Shown here: positions 9,701 through 18,122 of the stretch, in pieces
How positions within the stretch are numbered: the first letter of the stretch is position 1
Layout of the letters: each line of letters starts with the position of its first letter
Assembly (NCBI RefSeq): GCF_022489025.1
Contig: NZ_JAKVTG010000005.1
Coordinates: forward strand, 124,001-188,000
Source of the DNA: Planococcus halocryophilus
GTDB lineage: Bacteria; Bacillota; Bacilli; Bacillales_A; Planococcaceae
DNA length: 64,000 nucleotides
Direction of reading: 5' to 3'
Notes under the pieces: generated by a model
Database searches by the model: none
What the model was told of the DNA's origin: nothing
Seen by the model: only the letters and a program-made list of their open reading frames with translations
Made by a program: the position numbers and the translations under genes

Positions 9701-10569
9701 GGCTTAACGGGAGGTTTTTCTTCAAATAAAAGCCGGTCCAGATTCGGGTTTACAGCAAGTCCTTTTTCCAAGTTAGCAAACCCTTGACGAAGCCGTCTTA
9801 TTTGGCTTAAAGCCGCAAAATTACTAAAGACCACTTCTTTTTTATCGAGTGACAAGCCGTTTTCACGAAGCTGCTTGACCATATAGTTTTGGAGTTCTAT
9901 TTCTACCGTTCGGTTTGCCGCATTAATAACGGTGCCAACGTCTCCAGAAACTCCAGTCAATCGCACCGTTAAGTTTTTTAACGATTTCCATTCTGTATCT
10001 TTTAGCTGGCAGCCTTTTAATGTGATGCGACTGAAATCATGGCTAAACGACAAACTCGAATAAGCGGTTTTGATGTCTGGAATATCCATACCGCGTTCTT
10101 GAATTTTCAAATAGCCTTCCCAACTGCCAATCCGTTTTTTCACGTAATCGGAACTTTCTTTAGCAGGTGTCATCCGGTTAATCATATTAATCAATGAAAT
10201 TGATGCCGCTTCACGTGACCGATCAAACAGCATATATTCTTCGCGCTGCCAGTTTGTGCCGAGCGCTTGATAGGATTTTCGCTGTGTTAAATTTGTGATC
10301 AACAAATTGTGATTCGTAAAAACACCGTGTAAAACAAACGATGCTTCCGCTTCCTTTCCCGTTAACCACACATTTTCCGACTTGTCCAAAATCAGCGCAA
10401 CCGAAAGCTCGCCATCCGCATTAGAAGGATAACGTTCGATAAACACCTTAAACGCTTTGTCCGCAACAAAAAATGAGCGTTCGCTGATGCCGAACACGCC
10501 CATTTTTTCCATTGCCGTCTTGGTTAGTCGTACCGATGTTTTATATGTCGCTGAATGTTGTTTACTCAT
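6799..10569 (-). CDS. Superfamily 1 (DNA2/NAM7-type, AAA_11/AAA_12) helicase with long coiled-coil insertion
   Basis: 1256 residues. A ~300-residue N-terminal region of unknown fold precedes the Walker A motif GPPGTGKTT (about residue 324). A long, highly charged Glu/Gln/Lys-rich coiled-coil stretch (roughly 380-920) separates it from the Walker B DVVIIDEVSKA (about 940). Then follow VGDHHQLPP, QYRMHEDIM, TVDRFQGSERDIII (about 1170) and RRLNVALSRAKELLVLVG, the full set of SF1 helicase motifs. This makes it an ATP-dependent nucleic-acid translocase; the coiled coil between the two halves of the first RecA domain is the striking part. The start at 10569 is chosen because AGGTGA precedes that ATG; a longer in-frame ATG at 10635 lacks such a site. 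Biological role unknown. Confidence 0.85.
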   Translation of the reverse strand: MSKQHSATYKTSVRLTKTAMEKMGVFGISERSFFVADKAFKVFIERYPSNADGELSVALILDKSENVWLTGKEAEASFVLHGVFTNHNLLITNLTQRKSYQALGTNWQREEYMLFDRSREAASISLINMINRMTPAKESSDYVKKRIGSWEGYLKIQERGMDIPDIKTAYSSLSFSHDFSRITLKGCQLKDTEWKSLKNLTVRLTGVSGDVGTVINAANRTVEIELQNYMVKQLRENGLSLDKKEVVFSNFAALSQIRRLRQGFANLEKGLAVNPNLDRLLFEEKPPVKPLQPLEKLSFHNRLNEFQQKAVSGAIAAEDLYVIQGPPGTGKTTVISEICLQNAKKGLRTLVASQSNLAVDNALGRLLANKDIRILRVGRTESIEEEGKKFIEENVGQYWKDHTLAEVSAQYEMREKREPELKKELTHNEQATEKLQPVYESLVIAVEEKKRAVKTQQVIQKQLEQERAKRSALKREHDKVEQEKQAIEKEIETLENALQQDAVFIEEARGTEWLVQEQKIQGAIQQLQRALGRERLEQDLEVKRQELEAITEKRDQMADIMEQKKIAVANMDSIKKIDGLLDVIKEERVEETASITYLINRLEANRENMADWTKLNEYNERVSPAILYIEKLLTSVDISVANLKELALLKAEAYSSAEIDEYLEKLRAILKGEQRSNPIVLQKGLIGLYRRQNDLWRRGAKFKAVDVYIAESKRAFSDLKKTLCEELVKQQEQYRVWDAKWLEKQEKQQEDMAPLEMRYRQLPNAADLPADINDAIRESKGQLEKLQKDKALFDQTKQRIADQQVKLKQKRALFESIITQWAKVEAEIGQVELAIANYEQQLSALAEILTSNPEHQLEETTKQLASLSFTKESLKQEMKNLPLLQSIQKKWLDLLETANEHDLDEIRKLYIKHANVIGTTCVASARKDFIDNYPEFDVVIIDEVSKATPPELLLPMLKGQKVILVGDHHQLPPLLGNDTLEETLQEMIAEDNGFEEKKELEKLLEESLFERLYKNLPAANKTMLAIQYRMHEDIMETISPFYRLENDQLQCGIVDSDRERDHLLESPIVKRDNHLMWLDLPNEPAYFEERMSGGKSLYNATELQEIRTLLVELNDATAEAKRAGRIASDEQKSIGVISFYGEQVKRLQRMLDQELRLPHLTVRTGTVDRFQGSERDIIILSMVRNNQNKHGDIGFAKDYRRLNVALSRAKELLVLVGSSDMFTKQAKQAETRKMYKHVVEVVKKKNGLKALENSKG

Positions 10570-10735
10570 GTAATCACCTGTTCTTTGGAGCTGAAGAAAT
10601 TTCAAACCGATGCTTTTCACCTGATCTGTTTTCATCTAATCATATCATCGATTTGAAGATATGGGGTTTTAAAGTTGTGAAATTTACAGGAAAGACTTTT
10701 GTTTATAGATGCTGAATTTTTAAAGCGAATAAAAA

Positions 10736-10767
10736 CGTCGCTGAAGGATGATTTTCCAGGAGCGACG
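10736..10767 (-). terminator. Probable minus-strand terminator
   Basis: Stem CGTCGCT / AGCGACG followed on the minus strand by TTTTTATTCG. No intact gene precedes it; a 68-codon minus-strand reading frame (10794-11000) ends just upstream and may be the tail of a lost gene. Confidence 0.5.
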
Positions 10768-10941
10768 CCAATAGGTTAAAGGATAATAAGATATTAAATT
10801 TTAAATTTATGACTCACTTCCCCGCCCCATTTCAATTCAACACTTTCATCTTTTAACTCATACAAACTGATTAAAATCTCATCCATATTACCGGCACGAA
10901 TTTGATGATAGAATGAATTCACAGAAATTAAAATCGGAATA

Positions 10942-11154
10942 TTCGATACAAAAATAGTGATGTCAGTCGCATTTGATTCTGAAGATCCCATATTTTCCAA
11001 TGCAATGATTCAAACGTGGTATTTAGAAACTGTTTCAGAAGGAACGCGTGTTACGCTTATTTGCGAAAACGTTCCTAAAGGCATACGTAAAGAAGACCAT
11101 GATATAGGATTAAATTCTACGCTTGAAAATCTTGCTCGGTTTATTGAACGGTGA
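10942..11154 (+). pseudogene. C-terminal fragment of an AHSA1/SRPBCC-family protein
   Basis: The plus-strand frame reads FDTKIVMSVAFDSEDPIFSN-like sequence, then MIQTWYLETVSEGTRVTL, CENVPKGIRKEDHDIG and LENLARFIER. This is the conserved C-terminal half of Hsp90-ATPase-activator-1-like START-fold proteins, where 'EDHeaG..SSLeNLA' closes the domain. The first ~90 residues of such a protein are absent upstream, and no ribosome binding site is present, so I read it as a remnant. The join to the unrelated sequence upstream is near 10940. Confidence 0.6.
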
Positions 11155-11176
11155 AGCAACTTCATTTATTGCTATT

Positions 11177-11220
11177 AAAAAGCCGTTTTTATGGATTAGA
11201 GATCCATAAAAACGGCTTTT
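11177..11220. terminator. Bidirectional terminator
   Basis: Perfect 19-base stem AAAAGCCGTTTTTATGGAT and its complement around a five-base loop, between the plus-strand AHSA1 remnant and the minus-strand secreted-protein gene. Confidence 0.9.
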
Positions 11221-11256
11221 GTGTTATTCGTATCTCGCACGAACAACATCTCTAAC

Positions 11257-11757
11257 TTATCGTTGAATGTCACACGTGTTGGGCGAAACTTTTCTAAGGA
11301 CCTCGCCGTTACTTTCAAACGTCATAACATTCATAATCGCAAATGCTCCTGATGGTAAGTTCTTAAATGTGACCGAATCGAAATTTTCTTGTGTTTCAGT
11401 GTCGAACCATCCACCATGCTTCCCATCCTCAATTCCATGAGGAGTTACATTGGCAAAAGCAGAAGGCATGTCGAACTTGTTCCAGATGTGAAAGCGTACA
11501 CCGTCCCAGTGATAAAGTACAGGTGTCCACGTAACCACATCCATCTCTGTATCCGACATCGATGTTATATGTTTTGGCGGATATGCTTTCACGACATATT
11601 GACCTAGATCATCGTTGTATTCACATGCAATTTCGTGCATGGAATAATCAGAAGAATGGTCTTTTGAAGCTTGGGCCAAAACTGTTGACATTGAAACACT
11701 TCCGATGACAATGGACGACAACAGCAGAAAAAAGAGACTTTTTCTGATGCGCTTCAT
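11257..11757 (-). CDS. Small secreted protein of unknown function
   Basis: 166 residues. MKRIRKSLFFLLLSSIVIG starts a clear Sec signal peptide that probably ends near VLAQA (about residue 30). The mature part is rich in aromatic and acidic residues (VLYHWDGVRFHIWNKFDMPS, HGGWFDTETQENFDS) with two Cys (CEYNDD and the C-terminal CDIQR), which could form a disulfide. I do not recognise the family. AGGAAGGTG lies upstream of the ATG. It is a single gene between a strong terminator and a non-coding stretch. Confidence 0.75.
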   Translation of the reverse strand: MKRIRKSLFFLLLSSIVIGSVSMSTVLAQASKDHSSDYSMHEIACEYNDDLGQYVVKAYPPKHITSMSDTEMDVVTWTPVLYHWDGVRFHIWNKFDMPSAFANVTPHGIEDGKHGGWFDTETQENFDSVTFKNLPSGAFAIMNVMTFESNGEVLRKVSPNTCDIQR

Positions 11758-12240
11758 TCGTTTTCACCTTCCTGAATATATTTTTCCTCAGAGGGCAAAT
11801 AGACAGGATGGTTGAAAAAATGGAGCGAACATGGCAGTCCTCCTTCCTTGGGCTTGGCGGGCAATGAACAGACAAACAGAATTCACTGGATGCAGTATCT
11901 GGATGTTGGAACTGGTGTCTTGTTTGCCGCCAGAGGAATGTTTATGTGTATGGAACACTAAAAGGATTGACTATTTTCTGAAAAAAAATCAATTTTATTC
12001 TAAGTTTATTAGTATGTATCCATTTTCAATAAAATTATTATATACCATTTATATGGCAATGTCAAATTATTATCTAAATTTTCTGAATTAATCAAATTAT
12101 TATCTTTTTATGTAGAAACTCGCCGAGAATAGGAAGTTAATTTTACAGATTTATTTAATTTGAACTTTTTATATGCTCTTATCAAATAAAATATTGCGCT
12201 AAACTTTTGGGCTCTATATACTTTATTAAATGGATATTTT
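11758..12240. other. Non-coding stretch with possible gene debris
   Basis: 483 bases without a convincing gene. Two short plus-strand frames (11808-11867, MVEKMERTWQSSFLGLGG, then a stop; and a neighbouring frame reading RIHWMQYLDVGTGVLFAARG before 11959) look protein-like and could be one small gene broken by a frameshift, but I cannot assign a family. 11960-12240 is AT-rich and probably holds the promoter of the gene at 12255. Confidence 0.3.
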
Positions 12241-12254
12241 AAGGAGCTGAACTG

Positions 12255-12887
12255 ATGGAAAATCTATTTCGAGGAAGTCGTTTCATATTGGGCATTATGG
12301 GCTTGATTGCGATTATTGTTCAAATGACACATGGATTACGCTATAACGGTCTAATCCTCAGTAATTTTTTTAGCTTCTTCACAATTCAAAGTAATATTTT
12401 AATTGTAGCCGTGTTAGTAATCGGGGCTATCGTCTCAACTAAACAATTTTATTCTCCACAATTCCAATTAGTTCGAGGGGCAGTAACAACTTACATCATG
12501 ACAACAGGAATCGTTTATTTTCTATTCCTGCGTGGCATGGAAGCGGAACTCCAAACGACCATTCCATGGGTAAATTTTATTTTGCATACACTACTGCCTT
12601 TGTATGCATTATTTGATTGGCTATCGGCCCCTTCACGAAACCTTATTTCTTTTCGACGCATGTGGTTATGGATTCTCTATCCACTCGCTTACTTAGTTTA
12701 CACGTTAGTTCGTGGTCCGCTGGTGGATTGGTATCCGTATCCATTTTTAGATCCACGAATTAGTGGGTATGGCCAAGTACTCATCAGCTCAATTTTTATA
12801 ACTATACTTATTCTCCTTTGTTCCTTAATCGTTATAGGAAGTCGAAAACTGCGTTCATCATCTGCTGCACCTGCTGAAGTCGAATAA
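12255..12887 (+). CDS. Pr6Pr family membrane protein
   Basis: 210 residues with about six hydrophobic segments. The order of features, NFFSFFTIQSNILI near 38, a long helix YIMTTGIVYFLFLRG, NFILHTLLPLYALFDWL near 108 and WYPYPFLDP near 160, matches the Pr6Pr family (related to FAR-17a/AIG1-like proteins). Members are integral membrane proteins of no established bacterial function; eukaryotic AIG1/ADTRP relatives are lipid hydrolases, which is only a hint. AAGGAG lies nine bases before the ATG. It stands alone, followed by a terminator. Confidence 0.8.
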   Translation: MENLFRGSRFILGIMGLIAIIVQMTHGLRYNGLILSNFFSFFTIQSNILIVAVLVIGAIVSTKQFYSPQFQLVRGAVTTYIMTTGIVYFLFLRGMEAELQTTIPWVNFILHTLLPLYALFDWLSAPSRNLISFRRMWLWILYPLAYLVYTLVRGPLVDWYPYPFLDPRISGYGQVLISSIFITILILLCSLIVIGSRKLRSSSAAPAEVE

Positions 12888-12908
12888 AATAGAGTGCTCT
12901 ATTTAATG

Positions 12909-12953
12909 AAAGCCCTATTGCCTCCTCATTTTCGGGAGACAGTAGGGCTTTTA
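12909..12953 (+). terminator. Terminator of the Pr6Pr gene
   Basis: Imperfect 17-base stem AAAGCCCTATTGCCTCC / GGGAGACAGTAGGGCTTT followed by TT. 12954-13205 beyond it shows no gene or clear signal. Confidence 0.75.
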
Positions 12954-13205
12954 ATTGTTCGTACCAAGAGGCTTTATAATAGATTCAATTCTACGAATGG
13001 ATTAAAGCTTTACATACCCTGTCCAAAGAGAGCATTTATTGATAGGAATTCATCTCACTTAACATATAAAATGAAACCAAGGAGTGATTGAGAATAGAAG
13101 GAAGTGCCTATCATCTATTTGAACACACATGAAAAAGACAGCAAAGGAATTGTGGTCCCGTTAAACTTAGTATTTCTCCTTTAGTATACTTATTCTAGCT
13201 TTTTA

Positions 13206-14933
13206 TTAAATGAGACCTTGTGCAATTCGACAAGCTTTTAACAAACTATACTCCACTTTGTTCAGTCGTCTTTTTAAAAATGTTTGCCATTCCAACTCTT
13301 GACCGCTCCCCTTTTCCGTTAACGCAAGCAAACTTACGTCCTTCAACAGTGGAAGAATAGGCTGGTTCATCGCTAAATCTTGATCGAATTTGTCTCCACT
13401 CACATAATTAAGTGGAATAAGCTCATGAGAAATCGCAAGCATTGAGTCGTTGAATATTTTGGCAGAACTGTCACTCCAGTTTTTGTTGCGAATAGTTGCA
13501 TTGAGTCGAACGCCTAAACCCTCGAGCAATGCAGCCCGTTCAATCGCTAAGGTCAAGTCCAGTCGATCACCTGCAATAATTTGGTAGTTTTCCAAAGCCT
13601 CCCCGATTTCACGTGCGCCGGCCGCATGATTTAAAGGCAAGACTTTCCTCGTACAGGCGTCATGGATTACTGACACATAAATTTGGCAGTCACGCCGCAG
13701 ATTAATGGGATCAAGTTTGTCGAGAGTATCTTCAGTCGTGTGCCACCACCATCCAAAGCCCCCGGATTTGATGCCTCCGAACAGCCGGACGAGTGTCTCC
13801 GAAGCCACATCGTCACTTAAAGGCTGTTCCGACATTCCCATGAATAGTGCCGGTACGCCTGTTCCCCAGAATGATTGATCACCGCCTCTGCCAAAGCGCT
13901 TGCCGATAAAGTCTTCTCCCGTCAGCGCTTTGACGAACGAACCCCCATAATCCTTGGTTTCCACCATACAATTGCTTTCGCCAAGAATCACAGCACCTTT
14001 CCCACCAAGCGAGTCGGCGTATACATGCAACAAACAATTTTCATGTAAGTCTTCCCAATGCATGTCATTATAGTAGGTAGATCCGGAATACCGGCCATGT
14101 GAATGTCCCGACCAAAAAGCAAGTCTTAGCGTACGGCGAAGAGGTATCTCATATTCTGATAGCACCCTTGCAACTTCAAGCATCGTCGCATTGGCGCTTC
14201 CGTTATCCATAGCCCCATAATGCCAAGAGTCAATATGTCCACTAAACAAAATAAACTTCTCCGGCTCCGTTATCCCTTTAAAGTCCGCAATCAGTGTCGG
14301 GATTTTTCGCCATCCGGTATCGACAATTGTTTTCAGCCAGACTTTGACCGGTTCCATGGAATGCTCCAATTGATCAAGTAAAATACTCCCTTCATTTTCC
14401 GTGATTGATAGTACAGGAATTTTTGGGAACTCTTTTTTCGTTTCTGGCGTTGGATTGCCCCATACACGCGATACTGTCATTTCATGGGTGATTGAACCAT
14501 TAATAAAAATAGCTGCAAGACTCCCGGCTTTTTCTAAAATTTCAACTGCTCCAGGCGTAGCAATACCATCTGTCAAAACAATTTTCCCTGCGGCCTCCAA
14601 AGTAGATCTTAAAGATTTTATGTAGACCAAATCTCCTTGTAAACCTTGAGTACCGGTTGTAACCGACATCGAGTGAGTGATACATGGCAGACTAGTGCTA
14701 CCTACTTTCAGTTCAGCGGATACCGGTAAACTAATAAATCCATCCTGGAATGTCAATTTAGTTTCTGCCCCAAAATTATCGAGCACGTTTTTAGCGTATT
14801 CGAAGGCTCTCAACTCTTCCGCCGAGCCCGATAGTCGTATTTCTTTTGAAATCTCCGCAGTGTGTGCCATCAGTTGGTCAGCAGAAACAGCGTCAAGCAA
14901 GTTTTTTTGAATTTCATTGAAATCTGTAATCAT
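13206..14933 (-). CDS. M28 family metallopeptidase with PA domain
   Basis: 575 residues, cytoplasmic by absence of a signal peptide. A PA (protease-associated) insert occupies roughly 110-220, and the M28 zinc-peptidase core follows: FSGHIDSWHYGAMDNGSANA supplies the first His-x-Asp and bridging Asp, YADSLGG a further ligand, WWWHTTEDTLDKLD the last His. Where most M28 enzymes have the catalytic Glu-Glu pair, this one reads FWSGHSHGRYSGS, a variant seen in one subgroup. It probably removes amino acids from peptides or peptide-like amides. AAGGAGTG before the ATG at 14933 fixes the start. It is the last gene of the 15-kb operon; no clear terminator follows. Confidence 0.85.
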   Translation of the reverse strand: MITDFNEIQKNLLDAVSADQLMAHTAEISKEIRLSGSAEELRAFEYAKNVLDNFGAETKLTFQDGFISLPVSAELKVGSTSLPCITHSMSVTTGTQGLQGDLVYIKSLRSTLEAAGKIVLTDGIATPGAVEILEKAGSLAAIFINGSITHEMTVSRVWGNPTPETKKEFPKIPVLSITENEGSILLDQLEHSMEPVKVWLKTIVDTGWRKIPTLIADFKGITEPEKFILFSGHIDSWHYGAMDNGSANATMLEVARVLSEYEIPLRRTLRLAFWSGHSHGRYSGSTYYNDMHWEDLHENCLLHVYADSLGGKGAVILGESNCMVETKDYGGSFVKALTGEDFIGKRFGRGGDQSFWGTGVPALFMGMSEQPLSDDVASETLVRLFGGIKSGGFGWWWHTTEDTLDKLDPINLRRDCQIYVSVIHDACTRKVLPLNHAAGAREIGEALENYQIIAGDRLDLTLAIERAALLEGLGVRLNATIRNKNWSDSSAKIFNDSMLAISHELIPLNYVSGDKFDQDLAMNQPILPLLKDVSLLALTEKGSGQELEWQTFLKRRLNKVEYSLLKACRIAQGLI

Positions 14934-14968
14934 ACAAACACTCCTTTTTTTGAGCAATACGCCTCTAA

Positions 14969-16237
14969 TTAAATTAAAAAATCTTCTTTTAGCGTCTTTA
15001 CTTGCTCAAAGGGCTGAAATTTTTCACCAATCATTGCACTGACTGCATCGATGAAGGTATTGGTTGTATGGGGTGTATCATAAAGAGTTTCAAAAAACTC
15101 TGACCGTTGCTGTTTTGGAACGGAATCGTAGGCTTTGCCGACCATCCAACGTCCATAATAATAGGAAGGATAATACGTTTTTTGAATAGGATCGGAAAAG
15201 AAACGATAGCAATTATTCGCTTCTATTTCCCCAAGTAACCCTTCCTGCATCATATAAGCAACCGATTCTTCTTTGCTCATTTCCCCTGTATTGAACATGT
15301 AACAGGCATTTGTCATGGCCATGCGCTGCATATCAATCCAGTCACGTGCCAGTTTGTACTGCTCTTTTTGTTTAGAAGATACTTTTTCTGTCTCTTCTTC
15401 GTCCCGATCCCAGCCTAAGAAGTGAAGCGCACTCTCTGGTCCACCTTCAAATAGGGCATTGGTCGGTGAATTGATGAGGTAATAGGATGCTTCAAGTGGC
15501 AATTTCTCTTGCTGAAAAAGATAATCCCATCGACAGTAAAATGCTTGATGGCCTGGATAACCCTCATGTGTCATAATTTGCGCAAGTACTGGTTCCGTCC
15601 ATGGTCTATCAATGTTGAACGTCAAGTTCCCTCGGAAATCACCGGTGTATTTAGAATAGCCGCTCCAAAATACGCCGCGAGTGGCCTTGATATAATCGAT
15701 GCCATCCTGTTTTGGAAGCTCAATGATGCGTTTTAATGTACCAATCTTACTTTTTTCTTTCATTGATTCTGCAACCTCTATCACTTTGTCCGGTGGTATC
15801 AATGTATCGTTTAGCCAACTCTCCGCTTTTTCTCTCAAGTTTCCTCTATAGCCAAGATTAGTCAAACCTTGTTCCACGAGTTCCCTATGCTCTTTCATCG
15901 TTTCTTCTGGAATGAGCGTGGCAGGCAATTCTTGAATATTTGCGATATATTCAGCGTATGGCAAATCGTCGCCTTGTAGACTGCGCACGAAATATCCATA
16001 AGAGTTGAGCATTGAGCGGAGATACCTTCCTGGATGGCCTTCAAGTCCCTTGATTTCTTTTTCTACTTCCTCAACTTTTCGTCCGATGGCATCTAAATTA
16101 GCAATCGATGGTTTGATTTTGCTATAGCTTGCCGTTGCTACTTCTGTTCCATGCATCGACTTAGCCTGTTCATTTAAACTTAAGACGATATCAACGATCG
16201 CATCGCCTACCGGTTGTGGAGTCCAACGTAAAGTCAT
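14969..16237 (-). CDS. DUF885 family protein (putative zinc peptidase)
   Basis: 422 residues. The hallmark is MTHEGYPGHQAFYC near 225, the HExxPGH zinc-binding motif of the DUF885 family, followed by a Glu-bearing helix (LFEGGPESALHF). Also present are VFWSGYSKYTGDFRG and the C-terminal YYYGRWMVGK. DUF885 members include collagenase-like and dipeptidyl-peptidase-like enzymes, usually longer (550-600 residues) and secreted; this shorter, leaderless form suggests a cytoplasmic enzyme. AAAGGGGATAAGGGA precedes the ATG. It sits four bases after the creatininase gene in the operon. Substrate unknown. Confidence 0.8.
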   Translation of the reverse strand: MTLRWTPQPVGDAIVDIVLSLNEQAKSMHGTEVATASYSKIKPSIANLDAIGRKVEEVEKEIKGLEGHPGRYLRSMLNSYGYFVRSLQGDDLPYAEYIANIQELPATLIPEETMKEHRELVEQGLTNLGYRGNLREKAESWLNDTLIPPDKVIEVAESMKEKSKIGTLKRIIELPKQDGIDYIKATRGVFWSGYSKYTGDFRGNLTFNIDRPWTEPVLAQIMTHEGYPGHQAFYCRWDYLFQQEKLPLEASYYLINSPTNALFEGGPESALHFLGWDRDEEETEKVSSKQKEQYKLARDWIDMQRMAMTNACYMFNTGEMSKEESVAYMMQEGLLGEIEANNCYRFFSDPIQKTYYPSYYYGRWMVGKAYDSVPKQQRSEFFETLYDTPHTTNTFIDAVSAMIGEKFQPFEQVKTLKEDFLI

Positions 16238-16241
16238 TCCC

Positions 16242-16970
16242 TTATCCCCTTTCTAGTTTCTGTTCAATTTCCCATAGTGTGTCGATATCTTGAAGCACCA
16301 AGTCCAGCATCATGCTATACAACCGTTCGCCTTTTTCAGCCGTTGCTTCTTCTGCATTACCTGAGAAGGCTTCTGGATATAAGGTAGCGCCACCATTCTT
16401 AAAACGAAATCGCTTCGCTAGAGGGATTTCATGGCTGCCTACTCCTTCAGTGAAAGCATACTTTTCGTTAATCGCTAGTACGAGTGAAGTTTCGTCTTCA
16501 CCGGCATGTCCCGGATTCAGTGCAATCTTTTTAATGTCTTCTCGGTAATCGATGTACCAGTTGATTGTCAGTGTTCGCACACCGATGTCTGCAAGCTTTT
16601 CCGTCACAATATCGAGGCTCGAAATATTGCCTCCATGACCGTTAAATAAAATGATATTCTCAAACCCATTTTGATAAAAGCCTTTGCAAATTTCAAATAC
16701 ATAATTGCCGAATGCATTCGCCGAAATATCAATAGTCCCAGGAAATGGTGCGAGTCCCCAAGAGTGACCGTATGACACTTCGGGCGCCATCAAAATCCGA
16801 TTGCCTCTTTCTTTTTCCAAACGACGGACAAACTCACGTGGGATTAATACATCCGTTCCGAGTGCGCAATGTGGTCCGTGTGCCTCGATCATACCGATCG
16901 GTAACAGCACAGTGTTCACTGTTTTCTGCATTTCTTTGAAATCTTTTAAGTTTATTGTCATCATATCCAT
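16242..16970 (-). CDS. Creatininase family protein
   Basis: 242 residues, about the normal length of creatininase (creatinine amidohydrolase) family enzymes. Metal-binding signatures are visible: LLPIGMIEAHGPHCALGTDV (Glu, His, Asp ligands) near 22-45, PGTIDIS, LFNGHGGNISSL near 105 and GHAGEDETSLVL near 155. Family members hydrolyse cyclic or linear amides (creatinine, mycofactocin precursor, formamidopyrimidines). In this operon it may open a cyclic amide or cleave a formamide; that is inference. AAAGGAGG lies 11 bases from the ATG. Confidence 0.85.
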   Translation of the reverse strand: MDMMTINLKDFKEMQKTVNTVLLPIGMIEAHGPHCALGTDVLIPREFVRRLEKERGNRILMAPEVSYGHSWGLAPFPGTIDISANAFGNYVFEICKGFYQNGFENIILFNGHGGNISSLDIVTEKLADIGVRTLTINWYIDYREDIKKIALNPGHAGEDETSLVLAINEKYAFTEGVGSHEIPLAKRFRFKNGGATLYPEAFSGNAEEATAEKGERLYSMMLDLVLQDIDTLWEIEQKLERG

Positions 16971-16988
16971 GAATCGTATTTCCTCCTT

Positions 16989-18122
16989 TCAAGTCAACTT
17001 GCGTTCAAGTAATTCTGCAATCAATGCTGCCCGATATGGCAGATTTTTAAGTAAGACATGCTCATTTACAGCATGGGCACCATCACCCATCGGTCCAAGT
17101 CCATCAATCGTTGGAATGCCAAGTGTCGCGGTAAAATTTCCGTCACTAGCCCCTCCAGAACCGCCGTTTTGGAGTACATAACCATGTCCAGCAGCAATTT
17201 CTTTGAGCTCGCTAAACAAAGTTAATACTTCTTTGGTCTCCTCCATAGGATAACGATTAATATTGCCCGTAATATCGATGACAGCTCTTGGAATAAAAGA
17301 TAAACAGCTACGTATAGCAGCATCAAGCATTTGACCTTGCGCTTTTGTCGTGAAGCGTACATCAATCATAGCTTCTGCATGATCAGCTACTACATTCGTT
17401 CGTGTACCTCCAGAAATCGTTCCTATATTAATAGAAATTCCCGCTTCGCGATTATCTAATTTTTTAATTTCCTGCAATTGAAGCACAAGTTCATCAATGG
17501 CACTGACGCCTTCCCACGGATTAATACCCGCGTGCACCGCTGTACCAGTGACTTCAATTTTGAAAATTCCGATCCCCTTGCGAAAGGTTTTTACAGCCCC
17601 AGAATTGGAGATGCTCGATTCAGGCACCAACACAAGTTCGCTTTTTCTTGCTTCTTCCTCAATCAGCGCACGTGAATGCAAACTACCGATTTCTTCATCT
17701 GAAGTCACTAAGAAGACAATTTTTTTATTTAAGTCGACACCTGTACTCTTTAACGCTTTCAATGCCCATAATGTAACGGTCAGTCCGCCTTTCATATCAA
17801 ATACACCAGGTCCATAAAGGATTCCATCTTCTTCGTGCAACGGGATAGCTGCTTGATCCCACACTGTATCGTAATGACCAATAATCAATATTTGTTCCTG
17901 TCCGGAGCCTATCGAAAAGCGGTACTGATTGCCAACAGATTCTTTTTCAATTTTTTCTATTTGTCCTCCGACCAGTTCCTCAAACAAATCAGCCAATACT
18001 TGACCGCAACGATCGGATAGCAGTTTGTTGCGTGAAGGTGACTCCGCTTCGACCAGACGAATTAATGTTTCTTTCATCTCTCTTTTATGCTGTTCCAAAT
18101 ATCCAAAAATAGTTTGCATCAT
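16989..18122 (-). CDS. M20 family metallopeptidase (carboxypeptidase G2-like)
   Basis: 377 residues. The dizinc site is clear: LIIGHYDTVWD (His-x-Asp), GPGVFDMKGGLTVTLWAL, LVTSDEEIGS (catalytic Glu pair) near 140 and the C-terminal GDGAHAVNEHV. The lid/dimerisation domain is the middle third, with TGTAVHAGINPWEGVSA. This is the glutamate carboxypeptidase (CPG2)/ArgE subgroup, which removes an acyl or peptidyl group from an amino acid. The ATG follows the stop of the amidase gene directly, and AAAGGAG lies inside that gene's end, so translation is likely coupled. Confidence 0.9.
   Translation of the reverse strand: MMQTIFGYLEQHKREMKETLIRLVEAESPSRNKLLSDRCGQVLADLFEELVGGQIEKIEKESVGNQYRFSIGSGQEQILIIGHYDTVWDQAAIPLHEEDGILYGPGVFDMKGGLTVTLWALKALKSTGVDLNKKIVFLVTSDEEIGSLHSRALIEEEARKSELVLVPESSISNSGAVKTFRKGIGIFKIEVTGTAVHAGINPWEGVSAIDELVLQLQEIKKLDNREAGISINIGTISGGTRTNVVADHAEAMIDVRFTTKAQGQMLDAAIRSCLSFIPRAVIDITGNINRYPMEETKEVLTLFSELKEIAAGHGYVLQNGGSGGASDGNFTATLGIPTIDGLGPMGDGAHAVNEHVLLKNLPYRAALIAELLERKLT

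Noticed and set aside
10794..11000. 68-codon minus-strand frame
   Set aside because: No ribosome binding site and overlaps the AHSA1 remnant; at best the tail of a lost gene, so not called as a gene.
11831..12091. 86-codon plus-strand frame upstream of the Pr6Pr gene
   Set aside because: No ribosome binding site and no protein-like pattern after the first ~40 codons; possible debris only.
12894..13091. 65-codon frame over the terminator after the Pr6Pr gene
   Set aside because: Begins across a hairpin terminator and has no protein-like pattern.
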